Source: Pagrus major | Lineage: Eukaryota; Chordata; Actinopteri; Spariformes; Sparidae | DNA length: 64,000 nt | Reading direction: 5' to 3' | NCBI RefSeq assembly: GCF_040436345.1 | Contig: NC_133221.1 | Location: 28,441,008 to 28,505,007, forward strand | In this document: positions 59,724-64,000 of the stretch, one piece after another | Layout: every line of letters begins with the position of its first letter | Position numbering within the stretch: the stretch's first letter is position 1 | Notes under the pieces: model-generated | The model's input: only the letters and a program-made list of their open reading frames with translations | The model's database searches: none | Told to the model about the DNA's origin: nothing | Translations under genes and position numbers: made by a program

Positions 59724-62700
59724 ATGGAGCCCCTGTTTAGACGCCAGAGTTCTCAGGCTCTTCTTGGCCAAGGCAGACCTCTCGAGAGGGGCTACTCATT
59801 CAGTGTCAGCGGAGGAGCAGGTGGCCACGGTACCAGGATCTCAACCGCTACCTATGGCACACGGGTTGGCAGCGGCTTCGGGGGTGGGTATGACTACCAA
59901 TCCTCAGGGTCCACCTCGGGAACCCTGGCCATCACTAACGAGAAGGTAACCATGCAGGGCCTGAACGACCGCCTAGCTAGCTACCTGGAGACGGTGAGAA
60001 ATCTGGAGATGGCCAACAGCAAGCTGGAGATCAAGATCAGAGAGACCATCGAGAAGAGAGGCCCTTTGGAGGGAAGGGACTACAGCAAGTATTTTGCCAT
60101 CATCGAGGATCTGAGGGCCAAGGTCAGTCTTAATGATACTTGATGCATCAGATTGTAGAATAATAAATCTGTGTCTGCTTCAGAAGTCTGGATTTACAGT
60201 CATGCTATACAGTTATATACGGCTCATACTGGTGCACAAAAAATCCTTCTAATGTAATACTAGCAGAGGTAGTTACAACAAATGCTGCTCAAAATGAGAG
60301 CTCTTCATGGGCCAATATGTCAATCCTCTGTCCACGTTCCTTTCCTTGTAAATGTTTCCTTGTAATGTTGGGGCAAAAGTCATTCCAGGCTGAATCACTG
60401 AACTTTTTATTATCATGACTCCTACACTTAACAAGTGATTTCACAACATGTATCAACTGCAGACTCTTTATCTCTGAGTCAAGCTATGAGAGACGCTATC
60501 GGAAAGATAACCTTTGTTCTTTTATGACTTATAGCGTGTTATCAAGGGTGTGTCTTTTCACCCTCACAATTTATCAAAGTGAAACTGACCATCCATTAAA
60601 TTGACAGTGTGAGAACAGAAATCACTAAGTGCACCTGATTGTAAACCGCCTGTTTTGTATTTCACACACTTAGAATTACACAAACTATTTGATTTCTTTC
60701 AGATACTTGACATGATCAAGGGCAACGCGCATCTTGCCATCAATCTTGACAACGCACGCCTGGCTGCAGAAGACTTCAAAATGAAGTGAGTATTCAGCTT
60801 TGTAAATAAAATGAATCCAGTCTCCATCCAGTATGAACACATCTGATATACAGTATGTTTGATTAGGATGGAGTATGAGTTGTCCATGCGCCAGACGGTG
60901 GAGGCTGATGTGTCCAGACTGAGGAAGCTTCTGGATGACACCAATGTTACCCGCCTGCACTTGGAGAATGACATCGAGTCTCTGAAGGAAGAGCTGATCA
61001 GCCTGAGGAAGAACCACGAGATGGTGAGGGATGCGAGTCAGAAATGATCATGCTAAACCCTTTCACATCTGGCCTCGGCCACCCGCCAAAACATTTCAAA
61101 ACACAGTTCCGCTCTATGGTCAAGTTAGTAATAACAGACCTTCAACATCAGTTACACTTTCCAAACAACGGCACCAAAACTACATGGTTAGGTTTCTGGA
61201 AACATCATGATTTTGCATCAGATAACCGTACTGCAAGTAGTTGCAGGTTTCAGTTCGTCTCATTGGGAATCTTTGGACTGAACAGGGCTTTAACTGCATC
61301 AGGCTCAGACTTCTTCCTCTGGTTCTAGTGGATCGGCGAGTCTATTAGACGCGTTGCCATCAAACTGGGCTAAAATATTTAATGAAGACAACTGCCTTTG
61401 GCCTAATCCAACTAAACGATGGTGAAGTTATTCAAAGAGAAAAAAACTACTCAATAATTCAACCACTTCTGTAAATACTATAAGTGGACTATAAACACTT
61501 GAAATTATGGAAACCAGTTTGTTCCTTAACCTCTTTGCACAGGATAACCCCAGTAACCTCGCTCAGGAAATCACTCCCTATGTCCCCCTCAACAGGAAGT
61601 TGCTGAATTGCGTGCCCAGATCACCCAGGGTAGCGTCCACGTGGATGTTGACGCTCCTAAAGGACAGGACCTGAACAGGATTATGGAGGAGATGAGGGCC
61701 ACGTATGAGAAGATAGCACAGAAGAACCAGCAGGAGCTCAAAGCATGGCATGAATCTCAGGTAATTTATCACTCACATTTTCGGTTGACTAGAAGTGTTT
61801 AAGTATCGTTTCTGTGTACTATATGTATTTTTATCTTGTCTCCAGATCACAGAGGTGCAGGTCCAAGTGTCAGAGAACACAACAGCTCTGAAGGGAGCCA
61901 CCAGTGAGTTGACTGAAACCAGGAGGACGTATCAGTCACTGGAAATTGAACTGCAGTCTGCACTGGGCCTGGTAAGGACTCGAACTTTCAATGTGTCAAG
62001 AGGTGTTACAATGTCAGATTTAAGCCTTTATCAACCCAATCATGCATGATTATTTTCCACAATGTATTATTCTCTCTGGGAATCATTTGTTCCTTAAAGG
62101 AATAGTTCAACAGGTTTCTAAAATCTGCTGATGTGCTTTCTTGAGTTAGATTGATGCCATTCTTTTCTTTGTCCATTAATTATGAAGCTACAGCCAGAAG
62201 ACTGTTAGCCAAGTTTAGCTCGCTAATTCGTATATTACACCGCAATCAAGCTTTTTCTTCACCTCTTGATAGAAAGCGTCCCTGGAGGCCACCCTGCATG
62301 ACATCGAGATGCGTTACAACATGGAGGTGGAGAAATACAACGTGATCATCATGAGGCTGCAGGAGGAGCTCACTAAGATCCGCAGCGACATCCAGCACAA
62401 CTCACAAGAGTACGAGCTGCTGCTCAACATCAAGGTGAAGCTGGAGGCCGAGATCGCCGAGTACAGGAGGCTGCTGGACGGCGAGGGAGACTTCCAGTGA
62501 GTATGAGGAGAGGAGGCAGAAAGTTTGGTGGAAGCAGTAAAAATTGCTTGTGAAAATTTGGTTGACATCTTTGATGAAAGCCAATTATTCAATGCTCTGT
62601 ATTGTGAGGGATCATTATAGGGAAGCTTGTGCAAATTAGATTCAAATTAGCTTCATGCAAACGTGAAGCGACATTGATATGGAAAGTAAAGTAAATCCAT

Positions 62701-62973
62701 CCTTTACATTTCAACTGCTGAAATTTAGCATGTGGACACCAGGCATGAAATATTTGTGATGCCAAAATAGATACACTAAGAATTCGATTGTATGAACTTG
62801 GACTAGATTTAGTTTAACTCATAACAACTTTTGTTCATTTTTCCAGTTTGGTCGATGCACTTGAACAAAAGAAGGTCGAGACCAAAGTGGTGACAGTCAC
62901 TCAGACTCTGGTGGATGGTAAATTGGTGTCAGAGAGCAAGGACGTCAAATCCAGTGAAAAGCTTGCTGATTAA
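59724..62973 (+). CDS. Type I keratin, keratin 18-like (gene 2), 7 exons
   Basis: Second acidic keratin of the pair, tandem to gene 1 about 13.8 kb downstream. Exons: 59,724-60,122, 60,703-60,785, 60,867-61,023, 61,596-61,760, 61,846-61,971, 62,273-62,496 and 62,847-62,973, with GT/AG borders and the same phases as gene 1. The ATG at 59,724 is chosen over an in-frame TTG at 59,700. The product has 426 residues: head with [10 protein letters not shown] start and [11 protein letters not shown], rod from [17 protein letters not shown] (about 72) to [10 protein letters not shown] (about 382), tail with [17 protein letters not shown]. Exon 6 has one extra codon compared with gene 1 (DGEGDF versus DGEDF). 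No breaks are seen. Which named teleost keratin it is, I cannot say. Confidence 0.87.
62095..62240. repeat. TTAGCTTAGC-family repeat fragment in intron 5 of keratin gene 2
   Basis: Begins AAAGGAATAGTTCAACAGGT and contains ATGAAGCTACAGCCAGAAGA and GTTAGCCAAG, matching the repeat type at 63,195 and 17,225. It lies within intron 5 (61,972-62,272) and ends about 30 bases before exon 6. Confidence 0.55.
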
Positions 62974-63005
62974 AGACTGGAACAAACCCCTTTGTAAAAA
63001 AAAAG

Positions 63006-63020
63006 AATAAAATAAATAAA
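63006..63020 (+). terminator. Poly(A) signals of keratin gene 2
   Basis: Overlapping AATAAA motifs starting 33 bases after the stop, followed by GTGTACCATGTCTGTG-type GT-rich sequence. This gives an unusually short 3' UTR compared with about 450 bases for gene 1. Confidence 0.75.
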
Positions 63021-63194
63021 AAGTGTACCATGTCTGTGACCTTTTTTTACCTTTGTGTTAAGGAGCAAAACAATCATCACATTACATCACAGTTACCCAG
63101 TATGCAGCCATGCCTCTGCCGATTATAACATATATTATTATTATTTCATACTCAGAATTCCCTTCAAAGAGTTAAATGAGAAGATCCATACCTC

Positions 63195-63320
63195 TCTCAT
63201 GTTTGTATGTTAAATATGAAGCCACGGCCAGCAGTTAGCTTAGCTTAGGATAAAGACTGGGAATGGGGGAAACGGCTAACCAGGCTCTGTGCAAAGGTGA
63301 CAGAATCTGTCTACTAGCAC
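63195..63320. repeat. TTAGCTTAGC interspersed repeat, copy downstream of keratin gene 2
   Basis: Contains ATGAAGCCACGGCCAGCAGT, TTAGCTTAGCTTAGGATAAA and CTCTGTGCAAAGGTGACAGA, a better-preserved copy of the repeat also seen at 17,225 and in intron 5 of gene 2. Confidence 0.65.
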
Positions 63321-64000
63321 CTCCAAAACTCTTAGTTTCACATGTTGTATCTTGTTTGTGTGTTCATACAAAAGCCAAAGCATGAAAACATCTAGCTGTA
63401 TTCATTAGTTATGTGCTGCACTGAGGACACTTTTGGAGTTTCTGCTGGTTGCCTGGCACAGTGAGACCGAATCTCAGTGTTTGTTTACAATAACTTCCAG
63501 CTGATGCATCACACATTGGCTTATATACAATTCTTTTCTTTTTTCATGATGTTATTTGGAATTGTATATATCAAATTCATTGAAACATTTGATTTTTTCA
63601 TATCTCATTAATAACACTTTTGTTTTGGGTTTTTTTTTTACCTGTTAAAGAAAATGACAGCTTGAGTTGACCTAAAACTGGCAGTTAGCCCAAAACGTCC
63701 CTGTTGTGTAGGTATTTCCATTTTATGCTACTTTGTATTTTTACTACACCACATTTCAGAGGTAAATATTCATTCATTCATTCAGAATAATACAAATACA
63801 ATCAACACATGAATTATAATATTATTATATCAGTAAGATGTAATTGTTCCAAAGGTACAAATTCATGCTTTACCAGTAAAATAACATATATATACAATTT
63901 ATATAAATTAGTTACAATAAGATTCACCTTTTTCAGCTGCACCTTTAAAGGGACGAACACATTCTGTATAACAAGTACTTTTAAGTTTAGTTCTTTAAGT
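63321..64000. other. Downstream intergenic sequence
   Basis: AT-rich. A GCACCTTTAAAGG motif at about 63,940-63,953 resembles a terminus of the TTTAAAGG element family, but no partner is visible before the window ends. Confidence 0.4.

Overview
The window looks like nuclear DNA of a ray-finned fish, probably a percomorph. The evidence is two keratin-18-like genes with classic vertebrate type I keratin exon structure, a chromodomain LTR retrotransposon of the Tf1/sushi group, a tyrosine-recombinase retroelement of the Ngaro type, L2-like LINE debris, and many short inverted-repeat elements of kinds I associate with teleost genomes. No bacterial-style operons, CRISPR arrays, or rRNA or tRNA genes were recognised.

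Layout. Positions 1-40,170 contain no protein-coding gene that I can support. This part holds simple repeats, decayed LINE fragments (11.07-11.43, 11.74-12.03 and 20.07-20.66 kb), several copies of inverted-repeat elements (2.36-3.26, 4.18-4.57, 23.07-23.59 and 28.30-28.83 kb), and an odd pair of related GC-rich insertions with telomere-type TTAGGG cores (25.80-26.07 and 26.22-26.39 kb). Positions 40,180-46,401 hold a complete seven-exon krt18-like gene with TATA box and poly(A) signal. Positions 48,102-58,850 hold a chromovirus (TSD CAGCC, LTRs of 774 and 726 bp). It is split inside its reverse transcriptase by a 5,080-bp Ngaro-like element at 50,679-55,758. Positions 59,619-63,020 hold a second complete seven-exon krt18-like gene on the same strand.

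How the parts relate. The two keratins share intron positions and phases exactly, and their exon lengths differ only in exons 1, 6 and 7, so they are tandem paralogues. They encode acidic (type I) partners of simple-epithelial intermediate filaments. The chromovirus landed between them in an older interspersed repeat. Its LTRs differ by about three substitutions plus one 48-bp tandem unit, so it is young, and the Ngaro-like element is younger still. The Ngaro insertion lies exactly between two codons with no target duplication, as expected of tyrosine-recombinase integration. The chromovirus has a 10-nt sequence just after its 5' LTR that is complementary to the predicted 5' end of its own RNA, the arrangement used for self-priming in Tf1/sushi elements. 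Neither retroelement copy is coding-intact.

Limits. Exon joins were placed by reading splice sites and keratin homology by eye. Repeat family names come from motif recognition, not database searches.
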